Assembly (NCBI GenBank): GCA_965153355.1
Contig: OZ231127.1
Coordinates: 86,738,001-86,802,000, forward strand
Reading direction: 5' to 3'
DNA: 64,000 nucleotides
Source of the DNA: Flaccisagitta enflata
Taxonomy: Eukaryota > Chaetognatha > Sagittoidea > Aphragmophora
Shown in pieces: positions 1 to 11,139 of this stretch (positions within the stretch are counted from its first letter, which is position 1; every line of letters begins with the position of its first letter). Below the pieces are notes generated by a model that worked only from the letters and a program-made list of their open reading frames with translations, searched no databases and was not told the origin of the DNA. Both the position numbers and the translations under genes were made by a program.

Positions 1-1394
1 AGTTCTGTCAACTGTTGGATCGTCTAGAAAATGGCACCGCCGATTTGGCGTTGCAAGCATTTCCAACAATTATAAGCAAATACAGCTCTTGTCATCCATA
101 TCCACCCAATTACGCCGCTACGTCGCCATTCATGGTGAAAAATGTCAGAGTTGCGACATTGGAAAAGGCAAAAGATGTCTTTAATATGTCCATATTGCTC
201 GGCAAGGGTCTCATCGATCCGTACACTCAATTGTATAATTTTGTCGCTTTGGTCATATACAGTTTGGCGTTAGTTGCCATTTCTTCCATTCATAAGAAAT
301 GGTGTCCGGGTGGAGAACGAGAGTTTTCCTTTCGTCAAAGCACGTGGTATTTCTGGTCCATATTCATGTCTATAGGATCTGACCATGAGCCAATTTCTCT
401 GGCTGGCCAAATGCTCACGAGCTTATGGAGCATTTGGGCCATTTTCTTCTGGGCGTTATTCACGGCAAACTTGGCGGCAATTTTAGGGCGTGTTTCTAGT
501 GAAGACGAAAAACGCGTTTGTTCCCGTGAAACGCGATAACAGTGTGAACACATATTCAAGAATTTCAACTGTCCCACGAGGGAGTGAGCGAAGTGAGTGA
601 GCGAGCCCGTGAACGGAGCGAGCGAGCGAAGCAAGCGTAGCGAAGCGGAGCGCTGCGGAGCGAGTGAGCGGAGTGAGCGGTGCGAGCGAACGAACGTAGC
701 GAGCGACCGAGTGGCCCTTTCAAAACGCGATCGTCTTTGACTAGAAACGCCCCCTAACCTGGCTCATCTTCCACTGACTAAAATCAGTCAGCTCAGTGCG
801 AAAGGGTCTCAAGTCATCGCGTACTCGTTTCCATATCTCCAACCCTTTTTGCTCAATTCAAGCTCCACGCCTATTTTCAACCTCCGAAATGAAAACCGAC
901 TTAAGTTTGTGCCAGAAAACGTCACAAATCAGTTTTTACGCGAGGAGCTTATGAAAGAGAATGTCTTGATCGCTCCCGAGCTCCACCTGGAGCACTTGCA
1001 GAAAACAGATGAGAACCTACGCGACTTGTACATGCTGGATGGGTCACTTAACTTTGAAGCATACGGTTTTGCTTTCCGAAAGAATTGGTCCCTGGCATCC
1101 AAAGTTGACGACCTCATCTTTAGATTTGCAACTTTGGGAATCATCGATGAGATTATCAGGAATAATTTATCCCAAAGCAACTTTGAACCAACCAAGCAGT
1201 CAACTGAAATCACCGCTTACAAATTAATTCCATTCTACGTGGCCTTGGCAGCCAACCTCTTCGGAACGGCTATTGTAGCAATTGGAACCATCTTATATGA
1301 TAAAAAGAAGAAAACCCAAATTCAGGAGGCTGGAAACCCATCATCAACTGGGTTGCAAGAAATGGATCAAAATGGCACAATTGACAATTATTGA
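1..1394 (+). CDS. Ionotropic glutamate receptor, C-terminal part (5' partial)
   Basis: Ligand-gated cation channel subunit of the plasma membrane. The best model joins 3-498 to 745-1394, with the stop TGA at 1392-1394. Seen in order: the end of the S1 ligand-binding lobe (ADLALQAFPTI, then SPFMVKNVRV), M1 at about 210-285, the re-entrant pore helix at about 340-405 (TWYFWSIFMSIGSD), M3 at about 408-485 ending in FTANLAAIL (the family signature is SYTANLAAF), the S2 lobe with YGFAFRKNWSLA, and M4 at about 1220-1300 followed by a short polar tail. The amino-terminal domain and most of S1 lie upstream of the window. Bases 1-2 are AG and could be a splice acceptor. The signature Tyr is Phe here, and the pore does not match a standard AMPA, kainate or NMDA sequence, so the subclass is left open. 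An inverted-repeat element sits between M3 and S2; unspliced, it gives a stop at 537-539. Confidence 0.85.
486..753 (+). mobile_element. Short inverted-repeat element (GGGGCG family), copy 1
   Basis: About 270 bp. The left end GGGCGTGTTTCTAGTGAAG and the reverse complement of the right end, GGGGCGTTTCTAGTCAAAG, are imperfect terminal inverted repeats. The interior is a GAGCGAGCGAA-type GC-rich repeat with no coding capacity, so it is MITE-like. Two other copies lie at 23751-24010 and 38941-39143, both in the opposite orientation. The flanks are TTA on the left and CTA on the right, an imperfect 3-bp duplication at best. The left repeat carries CTA/GTGAAG and the right repeat carries GACTAG/AAAC, so a GT-AG intron 499-744 (246 bp, a multiple of three) fits inside it. 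Confidence 0.75.
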
Positions 1395-1710
1395 CTTGTC
1401 GATCAATATCGATGAATCTGAGTGAGAAATATTTGACACGTACATACAACTCTTTCCCTCGCTGTGTCGGTCTGTCTCTCCGCCTTTCCGTGAAAATTTT
1501 TATCTTTAGCTATTTTGTCACTTTTATGGTATCTTAAGTGATTTCATGGTGTGTATACAGGTGTCAAGTATCTGGATCTTTTGCAGGACTGCCCTATCTA
1601 ACCCTCGGCTATTGTCGCCCTGAGGGCCTTGTATAAATTTATTGGGAAAAAAATCGAAAAACGTTTTTCGATTTTTTGAGTCCTGGGTTAGGAATTAATG
1701 TTTCCCTTTT
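1395..1710. other. 3' flank of the glutamate receptor gene
   Basis: Downstream of the stop codon there is no clear AATAAA signal and no further coding sequence. A small inverted repeat of the form CGAAAAACG..CGTTTTTCG lies near 1650-1675. Confidence 0.4.
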
Positions 1711-2435
1711 GGGCAGCGGCCCCAAAGGGGCCGATGACCTATGCTTTCACACATAGGGGAAATTTCTCCTTCTTCTTCTTCTTCTTCTTCTCCTTCTTCT
1801 CCTCCTTCTCCATCCACCCCCTTCAAAGCTCATATCCTAGCCGTGAGGCTCAAATCCCAGCCCTGAGGCCCAAATCTTAGCCTCGAGGCTCAAATCCTAG
1901 CCTTGAGGCCCAAATTCCGGCCTTGGGGCTCAAATCCCAGCCTCAAGGCTCAAATCCCAGCTTCGAGCCTCAAATCCCAGCCTTGAGCCTCAAATCCCAG
2001 CCTAGAGCCTCAAATCCCAGCCTCAAGGCTCAAATCCCAGCCTTGAGGCTCAAATCCCAGCCTTGAGGCTTAAATCCCAGCCTCGAGGCTCAAATCCCAG
2101 CCCCAAGGCTCAAATCCAGCCTTAAGGTTCAAATCCCAGCCCCAAGGCTCAAATCCAGCCTTAAGGTTCAAATCACAGCCTCGAGGCTCAAATCACAGCC
2201 TCGAGGCTCAAATCACAGCCTCAAGGCTCAAATCACAGCCTTGAGGCTCAAATCACAGCCTAAAGGCTTTAATCCTAATGTCTATGCTCAAATTCAAGCC
2301 TAAAGCTTCAAAACTTACTAAGCATAGGTCATCGGCTCCTTTGGGGCAGCTGCCCCTCTCACCATCACACACCCACATATACTCACATAGGGGAAACGGG
2401 TACTGCTGACCATCTAACGCTTTTGCGACTACTTT
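1711..2435. mobile_element. Minisatellite-bearing inverted-repeat element (family A), copy 1
   Basis: Defines family A. The left arm at 1711-1752 starts GGGCAGCGGCCCC and runs into GATGACCTATGC. The right arm at 2321-2357 is its complement (GCATAGGTCATCGG, then GGGGCAGCTGCCC). Between them lie a TTC-rich stretch and about two dozen diverged copies of a 20-bp unit, CAAATCCCAGCCTCAAGGCT, whose core AGCCTCAAGGCT/AGCCTTGAGGCT is nearly palindromic. A conserved tail outside the right arm ends GACCATCTAACGCTTTTGCG at about 2411-2430. No open frame makes sense as a protein. Other copies are near 3.2, 4.7, 7.7, 19.3, 26.8, 52.7, 55.5 and 60.5 kb. Confidence 0.75.
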
Positions 2436-2667
2436 ACTTGTGACAATTTGAGGAAGTTGAGTCAGGACTAGGCTCGCCCGTGGCTGGGGTTGAAATTAAT
2501 ACAGGGTAAAAGAGGGCACTTCGTATACACCTTCTGGAAAAAATCAGGGCACTGTCATACCAATACTTTAGGCACTATAAATTTTTTAATCTTTTTTTAT
2601 TTTTTCACATTTTCCGCATTTTTCTTAAAGATCTATATTTTTCATCGATCTCAATTTTGAGTTCAGC

Positions 2668-3165
2668 AGAGGGAGGGAGAGAGGGAGAAGGAGGGAGAGG
2701 GAAGGAGGGAGAGGGAGGGAGGAGGAGGGAGGGAGGGAGTGAGGGAGAGAGGGAGAGGGAGGGAAAGGGAGGGAAAGAGAGGGAGGGAAGGAGAGGGGGA
2801 GGGAGAGTGGGAGGAAAAGAGAGGGAGGGAGGAGGGAGGGAAGGAGATAGAGGGAGGGAGAGAGAGGGGGGAGCGAAAGGGAAGGAGAGAGAGAGGGAGG
2901 GAGAGAGGAAGGGAGAGAACGAGGGAGAGAGAGAGGGAGGGAGAGGGGGAGGGAGACAGAGGGAAAGGGAGGGAGAGGGAGGGAGAGATAGAGGGGAAGG
3001 GTGAGAGAGAGGAGGAGGGGGAGGTTGAGAGGGAGAGAGAGAGGGGGGAGAGAGAGAGAGGAAGGGAGGGGGGAGGGAGAGAGGAAGGGAGAGGGGACGG
3101 AGAGAGGGAGAGGGGGAGGGAGAGAGGGAGGGAGGGAGACAGAGAGAGACAGAGAGAGAACAGGT
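2668..3165. repeat. GGGA/GA polypurine tract, about 500 bp
   Basis: Almost pure purine on + (GGGA, GAGA and GAAG mixtures). The long open frames across it on both strands are low-complexity translations, not genes. The preceding 230 bp is AT-rich with nothing recognised. Confidence 0.9.
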
Positions 3166-4073
3166 CGCCCAAGGGCAATATGTGGTCTGCAATGCCCGTT
3201 GCCCTGCTTTAAGTGATTGCGAAATGAAGTGAGGGGAAGCAGGGCAGCGGCCCCGAAGGGGACAAAGTCCTGTAGAACACAGGGGGACTTTCGTTTGTCC
3301 TGCCTTAAGAAGTGGATGAGATGCTATAGCGGGCTGACTGAATGCCTTCAAGAGCCTAAACTGAGGTCTAAGAGGGCTGATATAAGGCCTGAGAATGCCA
3401 ACTGGAAGCTTGAGAGGGCTGACTACAGGCTTGAGAGAGCTGTATTGAGGCTTGAAAGGTCATAGGACTGCTGTGAAGCCTGAGAACAACAAATTCAGGC
3501 TTAGACGGCTGATTTGAGACCTGAGAGGCCTAATTTGAGGCCTGAGGGGCCAGATTTGAAATCAAAGAATTTGGATTTGAGGCCTGAGAGGCCAAAATTG
3601 AGGCTTGAGAGGCCAGGTTTGAGGCCTAAGAGGTTGGATTTGAGGCCTAAGAGGTTGGATTTGAGGCCTGAGAGACCGGATTTGAGGCCTGGGAGGCCAG
3701 ATTTGAGGCCTGGGGGTATGTATGTGAGGCCTGGGAGGCTGTATTTGAGGCCTGGGAGGCTGTATTTGAGGCCTGAGAGGCCAGATTTGAGGCCTGGGAG
3801 GCTGTATTTGAGGCCTGGGAGGCTGTATTTGAGGCCTGGGAGGCTGTATTTGAGGTCTGGGAGGCTGTATTTGAGGGCTGGAAGGCTGTATTTAAGGCCT
3901 GAGAGGCCAGATTTGAGGCCTGAGAGGTCAGATTTAAGGCCTGAGAGGCCATATTTGAGGCCTGAGGGATCTGATGCGAGGGGGGGACGAACGAACGAAT
4001 AAACGAACGGACAAACGAAAGTCCCCCTGTGTTCTACAGGACTTCGTCCCCTTCGGGGCCGCTGCCCAAAAAG
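3166..4073. mobile_element. Family A element, copy 2 (variant arms)
   Basis: The arms are GCAGCGGCCCCGAAGGGG at about 3243 and CCCCTTCGGGGCCGCTGC at about 4048. The inner arm differs from copy 1: AAGTCCTGTAGAACAC instead of GATGACCTATGC, and it is matched by its complement on the other side. The minisatellite runs on the opposite strand (TTTGAGGCCTGAGAGGCCAGA units, 3500-3970). The outer tail lies on the left, at 3166-3230. Confidence 0.7.
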
Positions 4074-4074
4074 T

Positions 4075-4077
<3 letters not shown>

Positions 4078-4144
<67 letters not shown>
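4078..4144. repeat. (CA)n microsatellite
   Basis: About 33 uninterrupted CA units directly after the right arm of the preceding family A copy. Confidence 0.95.
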
Positions 4145-4146
<2 letters not shown>

Positions 4147-4663
4147 CTTGTGAATGTAATGAGGGGAGAGAAGGAACTGAAAACAAAACAAAAACAATTT
4201 TACGATTTTTTTTCGGTCGGCGAGAGCCGCCTTTACTGGTAATTAATGCTTTCAATTTCATTGATGATCATGAATTGAAAAACTTAAACAGGTTATAATT
4301 TTCTAAACTAATGATTTGAGTATTGCTAAATTTGTATCAAATAAAAAAAGTTTTTTTATATCATCGGGAAAAAAGTTGAAGTCAGTCTTCGACTTTTTGA
4401 CATGTTCGAGAGAAACATGGTTTTCATTTTCTTTTTAAAAAGTTGAAGCTCTCATCCGGCTGATTGTACCTTTGGACAAAATTAATAGGATTAGTGAATT
4501 TGATAATTTTCTTTGGCCCCATGCAAAATGCTCTAGGACAAATATGTTTTGAGTTATAATCTTTAAAATGTTTTTTTACAAAAAAATCTTAATTGAATTT
4601 TTTTCAATTTTTCATGATTTTGTGTAGGATCGATAAGGAAGTATATAGATAGTTGTTTGAGCA
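4145..4663. other. AT-rich non-coding stretch
   Basis: No gene seen. It contains runs resembling the dispersed AT-rich sequence near 35.1, 40.4 and 58.2 kb (repeated AAAAATC and TTTTTGAC motifs). Confidence 0.4.
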
Positions 4664-5215
4664 ACAGTCCGCAAAAGTGTTAGATGGTCAGCGGTACCCG
4701 TGCCCTGCCTAAGTAGGTTGTGCTGAAAGTTGAAGGGGAAGCAGGGGCAGCAGCTCCGAAGGGGTCGATGACCTATGCTTTCACAGTTCACACATATGGG
4801 GAATTTTCTCCTCCTCTCCTTCTCCTCCTCCTCCTCCTTCATCCCCCCCCCCTTAAATCTCAGTCTCAAGGCCCAAATTCCTGTCTCGAGGCCCAAATCT
4901 CAACCTCGAGGCGCAAATCCTAGCCTCAGGCTCAAATCCTAGCCTGGAGGCCCAGATCCCGGCCTTGAGGCCCAAATCTCAGCCTTGAGGTTGGGATATA
5001 AGCCTCTTGGCTGGGGTTTGGACCTTAAAGCTGAAAGTTGGGCCTCAATGCTGGGATCTGGGCCTCAAGGCTAAGATTTGAGCCTTGAGGCTAGGATTTG
5101 CGCCCTGAGGCTGAGATTTGGGCCTCGAGACTTAGATTTTGGCCTCAAGACTGGACTTGGGCCTCGAGACTGAGATTTTACCGGGGGGGGGGACGGAGAA
5201 GGAGGAGAAAATGCC
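4664..5215. mobile_element. Family A element, copy 3 (right arm missing)
   Basis: Here the outer tail is on the left (GCAAAAGTGTTAGATGGTC at about 4669), followed by the arm with GATGACCTATGC and the 20-bp repeat units to about 5180. The right arm is not found; the sequence stops at a G-run and GGAGAAAATGCCC. Confidence 0.65.
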
Positions 5216-6734
5216 CAAAAATCATGTTTATGACCATAGCTGCTCATCTGGGAGGGTGTTTTTCAGTATTCTAGCTCAATTAGCTCATTATGCTCAGTTT
5301 TTTCTGATTTTAAATAGGCTAAATAAGTAAATGTTTTGATACGTGTTTGAGCATGCAAATACAAAGAAGCATGTCAGTTAACATAGCTGCTCATCTGTGA
5401 CTGTTTTTCAATATTCTTGCTCATCAAGCTCATTTTGCTCAATTTTTTTTCTGATTGAAAATTGGATAAATGAATAAATGTTTTAATATAAGTGTGCAAA
5501 TATAAGAAAGCATGTCAGTGAGCATAGCTGCTGATCTGGTTGATTAATTTTGAGTATTTTACTACCTAGGACACGCCTTTACTACCATGCTTGTGTGATA
5601 TGGTTGAAATTTGTAGAAAACCGCTCTTTAATTTGTCCAACGTATATCTTTGTCTTTAGTCCTGTGCACGGAGATCGGAGAGTGTACCATAACAGGACAA
5701 AAATATAAGCCAGTGCCTAGAGATGACAGCTATGGTTTAAAAATGTTCTTAAGTATGTGTAGATCACACCTATATGGGGTTTTGCCTGCGTCATGATTCA
5801 TCTAGGGACATTTTTTTGCTCTTGAACTCAGTAGGTTCAACATTTTGGAGGCTCTGAATGGACAAGATTTTTTTCATCTGAGATTGGAATTTTGCGAGTT
5901 TTTTTTAATAGGTCCTACAAATTTAGGAGCAGGCTTACCAAATTTTACACATGGCATATTCAATCAATCCTGAACCTTTGCTAAAGATTTGGCATCCTCC
6001 CTTTTATCATAAGTACCATTTTTCATTTCTAGAATAGTATCATATGAAATGGAAAAAACATTTTTTGCCGCATTTTAATTTGAGAGAAGTAGTTGACTTC
6101 AAGGGGCAAAAAGAGGCTTTGGATTAGCTATGACGCAGGTAAAACCATATGTTTTCTTGCTCAGGGTAAGCAACTGTACTAGTTTCAGCCGTTTATTTAG
6201 GTCAAAAGTGCCAGCATAATTTTTTTTGTCTTGAGGTGACGCCCTCTGGGAACATAGTGCTGTGGTCCTGTTATACCTGCTTTTGGCAGTCAATTGTCCA
6301 ACTATATATCTTCAGCTTATCCCTCCCTCTCCTCCTCCCTCTTTCCCATCCTCCCCGCTCTGGTTCATCTCCTCGCTCAGCTTTTCCCAAGTATTCACAC
6401 TTTGTTCTTACGCCGAGCGAAAAAATGTGTACCGAACCATTGATTGAGTATTGAGATTTTGAATTTAACCCAAAATTTCCAAGCACCACAAAATATTTTC
6501 AACTTACACGTTCACTTTTGCACACCCTTTTTTTCGGTATTTCACTGTCTGCATATTATCATTTTTCAAAGTTTTTTCACTTAGTGTTCGCACAAGAAAA
6601 CATTCATACTTGATTGCATACAAATTACAGTTCGCAGTTTAACTATTTTATCCTCCTTTGGCTAATCAGGGAGAAAGAACGCGCACAATGCTGGTGCTAG
6701 AATTAAGCTTTTAGAACTGTTCCCCAGTCCCCAA
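5216..6734. other. Non-coding stretch with a decayed inverted repeat
   Basis: No gene seen. Copies of a CATAGCTGCTCATCTG sequence lie at 5237, 5382 and 5524 and recur inverted near 58.1 kb. Blocks at about 5690-5850 recur in inverted order at about 6105-6285 (ATAACAGGAC/GTCCTGTTAT; GCCTGCGTCAT/ATGACGCAGG), suggesting a decayed foldback element of about 600 bp. Confidence 0.4.
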
Positions 6735-7258
<524 letters not shown>

Positions 7259-7653
7259 CACGGGTGTACCCGACCAACGCAATCATGACACAATACAATG
7301 TTAGGTCAGAAAGGTCGACAGAAGGTCGTCACGGTCAAATTAAGGGTCAACAGGGTCAAAAGCAGGTCGTGCTCCTTGTTTGTCACGTCATCGATTAGGT
7401 CATCGCTTCCGTAATTGCGACACCGCGTTTAACATCAATCATCAGCCTCAATATACTCCTACTCCTCCTCCTCTTTCGCATCCTCTCCTGGGAAACCGAT
7501 TTCATTCTGTTCGTCTGTATTCTCTTCATTCACCTTCGTAGTGGCATAATCTTCTTCTTTCTCTAACTTCCCGCGGTAAGCTTCATCCTATCATTTATCT
7601 TTCACTATAACAACATTTATTTTTTGGCTACTTTACCTTATCTTTTCCTCCAT

Positions 7654-8530
7654 TTTGGGCAGTGGCCCCGAAGGGGCCGATGACCTATGAAATTTCTCCT
7701 TCTTTTTCTTCTTCTTCCTCTTCTTCTTCTTCTTCTCCTCCTCCGTCCAACCACCCCCTTCAAAGCTCATATCCAAGCCTCAAGGCCCAAATTCTAGTCT
7801 TGAGGACCAGATTCTAACCTCAAGGCCTAATTTCTAGCCTCAAGTCCTAAATCCTAGCCTCAAAGCTCAAATCCCACCCTCAAAGCTCAAATCCCTCCCT
7901 CAAGGCTCAGATCCCAGCCTCAAGGCTTAAATCCCAACCTCAAGGCTCATATCCCAGCCTCAAGGCCCAAATTCTAGTCTTGAGGCCCAAATTCTAACCT
8001 CAAGGCCCAATTTCTAGCCTCAAGTCCTAAATCCTGGCCTCAAAGCTCAAATCCCACCCAAATAGCTGAAATCCCACCCTCAAGGCTCAGATCCCAGCCT
8101 CAAGGCTTAAATCCCAACCTCAATGCTCATATCCTAGCCTCAAGGCTCAAATCCCAGCCTTGAGGCTCAAATCCCAGTCTCCAAATTCAAAGCCCAGTCT
8201 TGAGGCTCAAATCTCAGCCTTGAGGCTCAAATCCCAGTCTTGAGGCTCAAATCCCAGTCTCAAGGCTCAAATCCCAATTCCGAGGCTCACATCCAAGCCT
8301 TAAGGCTCACATCCCAGCCTCAAGGCTCAAGTCTCAGCCTTAAGGCTCAGATCAAAACCTGGAGGCACAAATCCCAGCAGGCTTAAATCCCAGTCAAGAA
8401 TCCCCAAACCTACTAAGCATAGGTCATCAGCCCCTTCAGGGCCGCTGCCTTTTCTCACCATCATACATCCACATAAACTCACACAAGGGTAACGGGCACC
8501 GCTGACCATCTGACGCTTATGCAACTATTT
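7654..8530. mobile_element. Family A element, copy 4
   Basis: Left arm GGGCAGTGGCCCCGAAGG at 7656, right arm with GCATAGGTCATCAGCCCC at about 8408, and outer tail (GACCATCTGACGCTTATGC) on the right to about 8525. Its minisatellite, about 30 units, is the longest in the window, and blocks of several units are themselves duplicated (7770-7950 versus 7960-8130). Confidence 0.7.
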
Positions 8531-8724
8531 ATTTTCTTCTCTTTCTTCTTTTACCGACAATTTGGCCTGTATGACACGTTTTCGTGTGTCATTAAACACA
8601 TATATGTGAGTTCCATCAACTTACAAGGCACCAGTGCGTTAGAAACATGACGAAAGTGCGTGTGTTGTATGAAACAAATATGTGAGGTACATCAACTCAC
8701 ATGACACAAAAAGCATTTATAAAT

Positions 8725-8895
8725 GACGGTCGGTCGGTCGGTTGGTCGGTCGGTCGGTTGGTTGGTTGGTTACTTTTTCGGCGTTTCTGAGCTTTTTGAG
8801 CATACGGCTCCTGCCCAGATGCCCTGGTGACCTTCTACAGCACTGTTCCTGCCCACCGGCACGCGACTAGGGTAGCTGTGTATCGGTCCTTGTTT
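8725..8895. mobile_element. Hairpin-family element, B-type, partial
   Basis: A (GGTC)n/(GGTT)n run, then the B body (CTCCTGCCCAGATGCC, CGGCACGCGACTAGGGTAGC), ending TCGGTCCTTGTT. The terminal hairpin on the microsatellite side is missing. The preceding 190 bp (8531-8724) holds only short direct repeats. Confidence 0.5.
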
Positions 8896-8934
8896 TTCTG
8901 CTTCATACATGTACCTCATTTGACATCATAATTT

Positions 8935-9101
8935 TTAGTCGCAGACTACTAGCGACTCTACAAGAGGCTTTGTCCATCCCCGGGTCCGTGTGTTTGCCGA
9001 TCCATGATTTGATTGGAAAGGGGTCTAGAAGGGGGAGGGAAATGCGCCTCCGCCCACCAGTCCGCGACGGTACATATTGTAACCCCCAGTAACTTGTTTA
9101 T
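8935..9101. mobile_element. Hairpin-family element, E-type
   Basis: Starts TTTTTAGTCGCAGACTACTA with the returning stem half GCGACTCTAC, then AAGAGGCTTTGTCC, and ends ATTGTAACCCCCAGTAACTTGTT (23 bases, positions 9079-9101). The stem is AGTCGC/GCGACT with a 9-base loop. Confidence 0.55.
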
Positions 9102-9238
9102 TGGGAAAATTGATTGAAAATAAACAGAAGCGCAAACAACTTCCATTGTATACAATTTCCTAGAGAGCGCGCCGTCGGAAATCGACGCTTGAAAAAACAA
9201 AAGGTTAACAATTTACACTTCCCAATTGGTCGAATGGG

Positions 9239-9493
9239 TACATGAATGAATGAATGAATGAATGAATGAATGAATGAATGAATGAATGAATGAATGAATG
9301 AATGAATAAATGAATGAATGAATGAATGAATGAAGAATTGCACGAATGAATGAATAAATGAATGAATGAATGAATGAATGAATGAATGAATGAATAAATG
9401 AATGAGTGAATATGAATGAATGAATGAATGAATGAATGAATGAATGAATGAATGAATGAATAAACGAATGAATGAATGAATGAATGAATGATC
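9239..9493. repeat. (GAAT)n tetranucleotide array
   Basis: About 250 bp of GAAT repeats with a few interruptions. The Phe/Ile/His/Ser repeat frames on - come from it. Confidence 0.95.
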
Positions 9494-9522
9494 TCCTCAT
9501 CGACTTTGTGACGGGCATACGG

Positions 9523-9670
9523 GACAAGGCCGGATACACGGTAAGACAGTCGCGGACGGTTGGGCAGGGGCCGTAATGCAGAAACCGCTCGAAATTCAAA
9601 AATATTTGTAACGGACCTACGGACCTACCGACCGACACGGTAAGGTGTAGAGTCGCGTTTCCGCGACGTA
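9523..9670. mobile_element. Hairpin-family element, B-type
   Basis: Starts ACAAGGCCGGATACACGG and ends in the hairpin GTCGCG-TTTC-CGCGAC followed by GTAAAA. It has only a short GACC-type repeat near the hairpin end. The next 200 bp is featureless. Confidence 0.6.
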
Positions 9671-9876
9671 AAACGAGCCTGTCTTGAATTTTGAAGATCT
9701 ACCATTTACCTATGACTGGATTGACATTTTCACAAAAACTCGAATGATCTGGTTGAAATACACATACAAATTCCAATGTTCTTACAAGTGTCAAGATTTC
9801 GTGAGAGATAAATAGACTCGAGAGAAAAATTGATTTCACAAATCATACAACTAAAATCGTGGATTCAGAGGGAGGC

Positions 9877-10080
9877 AAACACGGCCGGATACACGGCTAC
9901 CCCAGTCGCGTGCGGGTGGGCAGGGGCCATATTTGAGGTCAATGGAGTAATTGGGCAGGAGCGGTATAACCAAAAAAGTAAAGTGTGACGGACGGACGGA
10001 CGGATGGACCGACGGACCGACGAACAACCGACGACCGACCGACAAAGCGGGTGTAGAGTCGCGTAGCACGCGACTAAAAA
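9877..10080. mobile_element. Hairpin-family element, B-type (reference copy)
   Basis: A good copy for defining the B type. The left end has CGGCCGGATACACGGCTACC. The body GTGGGCAGGGGCCATATTTG and GGTCAATGGAG is followed by AAAGTGTGAC, a (GGAC)n run, AAAGCGGGTGTAG and the terminal hairpin AGTCGCGT-AGC-ACGCGACT directly before AAAAA. No coding capacity; about 205 bp. Confidence 0.75.
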
Positions 10081-10747
10081 GACAGTAGTAGTTCGCAGTG
10101 TAGAGTAGTAGAGGGCAACAATTTACTTTAATGCATGTACTACTGTAAGCGATAGTTAAATTACGCCTATACGTCTACAAGAAAAACAAAAACAATTTAG
10201 GCCAGCCTTGATGATTTGTTTTCGCGGGCACCTGTACTACACGACAATGCCAAAAAGATTTTACGCGCGCAGACCAAATAAAATCGTAAATTAGAGAGCG
10301 CAAGAGCGCGAGCGATGTGTTACCATACATAGAATGTCCTTTCATGAAAGACACTTCAAGTAATTTCGATAGCCATTAATGATCATTTTTTAGGAAATCA
10401 AAAGTGGTTAGCTTTTCTTCCTTGTCGATACTGGCTCCAAATTTGGTGACTATTTTTGTTGTTGTTGTTAATCATGGTGACAGATCCAGGTCCAGGTCCT
10501 TAGAGATTTCCTTATTCTCCATTTCGAACAAATCAATCACTGCCACGCTGTTCCTCTAAGATAAACATGAAAAAAAAAGGTTTTATTTTTTTTTTAACTT
10601 CAAATTATAATGTTCCAAGTTACTAATGACGAAGGCTGTTCACGAGGCAGAGTGCGCCACAGGTCCGGGAATGCAGGGTAGAGCCGAATACTTGTAGATT
10701 TTAGCAAATTTATTTTTTTTGTTTAGATAAATGTGACAATTTAAGAT
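10081..10747. other. Non-coding stretch
   Basis: No gene, RNA or repeat family recognised. A GAGAGCGCAAGAGCGCGAGCG patch (10292-10312) is the only low-complexity feature. Confidence 0.4.
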
Positions 10748-10968
10748 ACAAGGCCGGATACACGGCTACCCCAGTCACGTGCAGGTGGGCAGGGGCCATA
10801 TTTGAGGTCAATGGAGCATTTGGGCAGGGGCGGTATGGCCAAAAAACCCATAAATGCCGAAAAAGGAAAGTGTGACGGACCGACGGACGGACGGACCGAC
10901 GGACGGACGGACCGACGGACGGACGGACCGAGAAAGTGGGGTGTAGAGTCGTGTAGCACGCGACTAAT
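10748..10968. mobile_element. Hairpin-family element, B-type
   Basis: Close to the copy at 9877-10080 but with a longer GGAC/GACC run (10876-10930). Ends AGTCGTGT-AGC-ACGCGACT then AATAA; one stem pair is a G-T wobble. Confidence 0.75.
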
Positions 10969-11139
10969 AATTAGGACCTGTTAACGATGTTTTTGAGGTT
11001 ATGTTTTGGAGGAAGCAAAGGCCGATAGATGGAACGGAGACAACGCAGTTGAGTTCCTGCGTAGGAATCCTCTTTCATTCCTAAATGAAAATGGCAAAAG
11101 TCGTCTATTGATTTCAATTTGTGTCTCTATTAGTCTGTT

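Noticed and set aside
1850-2290. CRISPR-like periodic array
   Set aside because: The period is about 20 bp with no spacers, the units are diverged, and the host is an animal with spliced genes; it is a minisatellite inside an inverted-repeat element.
2668-3165. Gly/Glu/Arg-rich and Pro/Ser/Leu-rich frames of 100-250 codons
   Set aside because: Purely low-complexity GA-rich sequence, open on both strands, without flanking gene structure.
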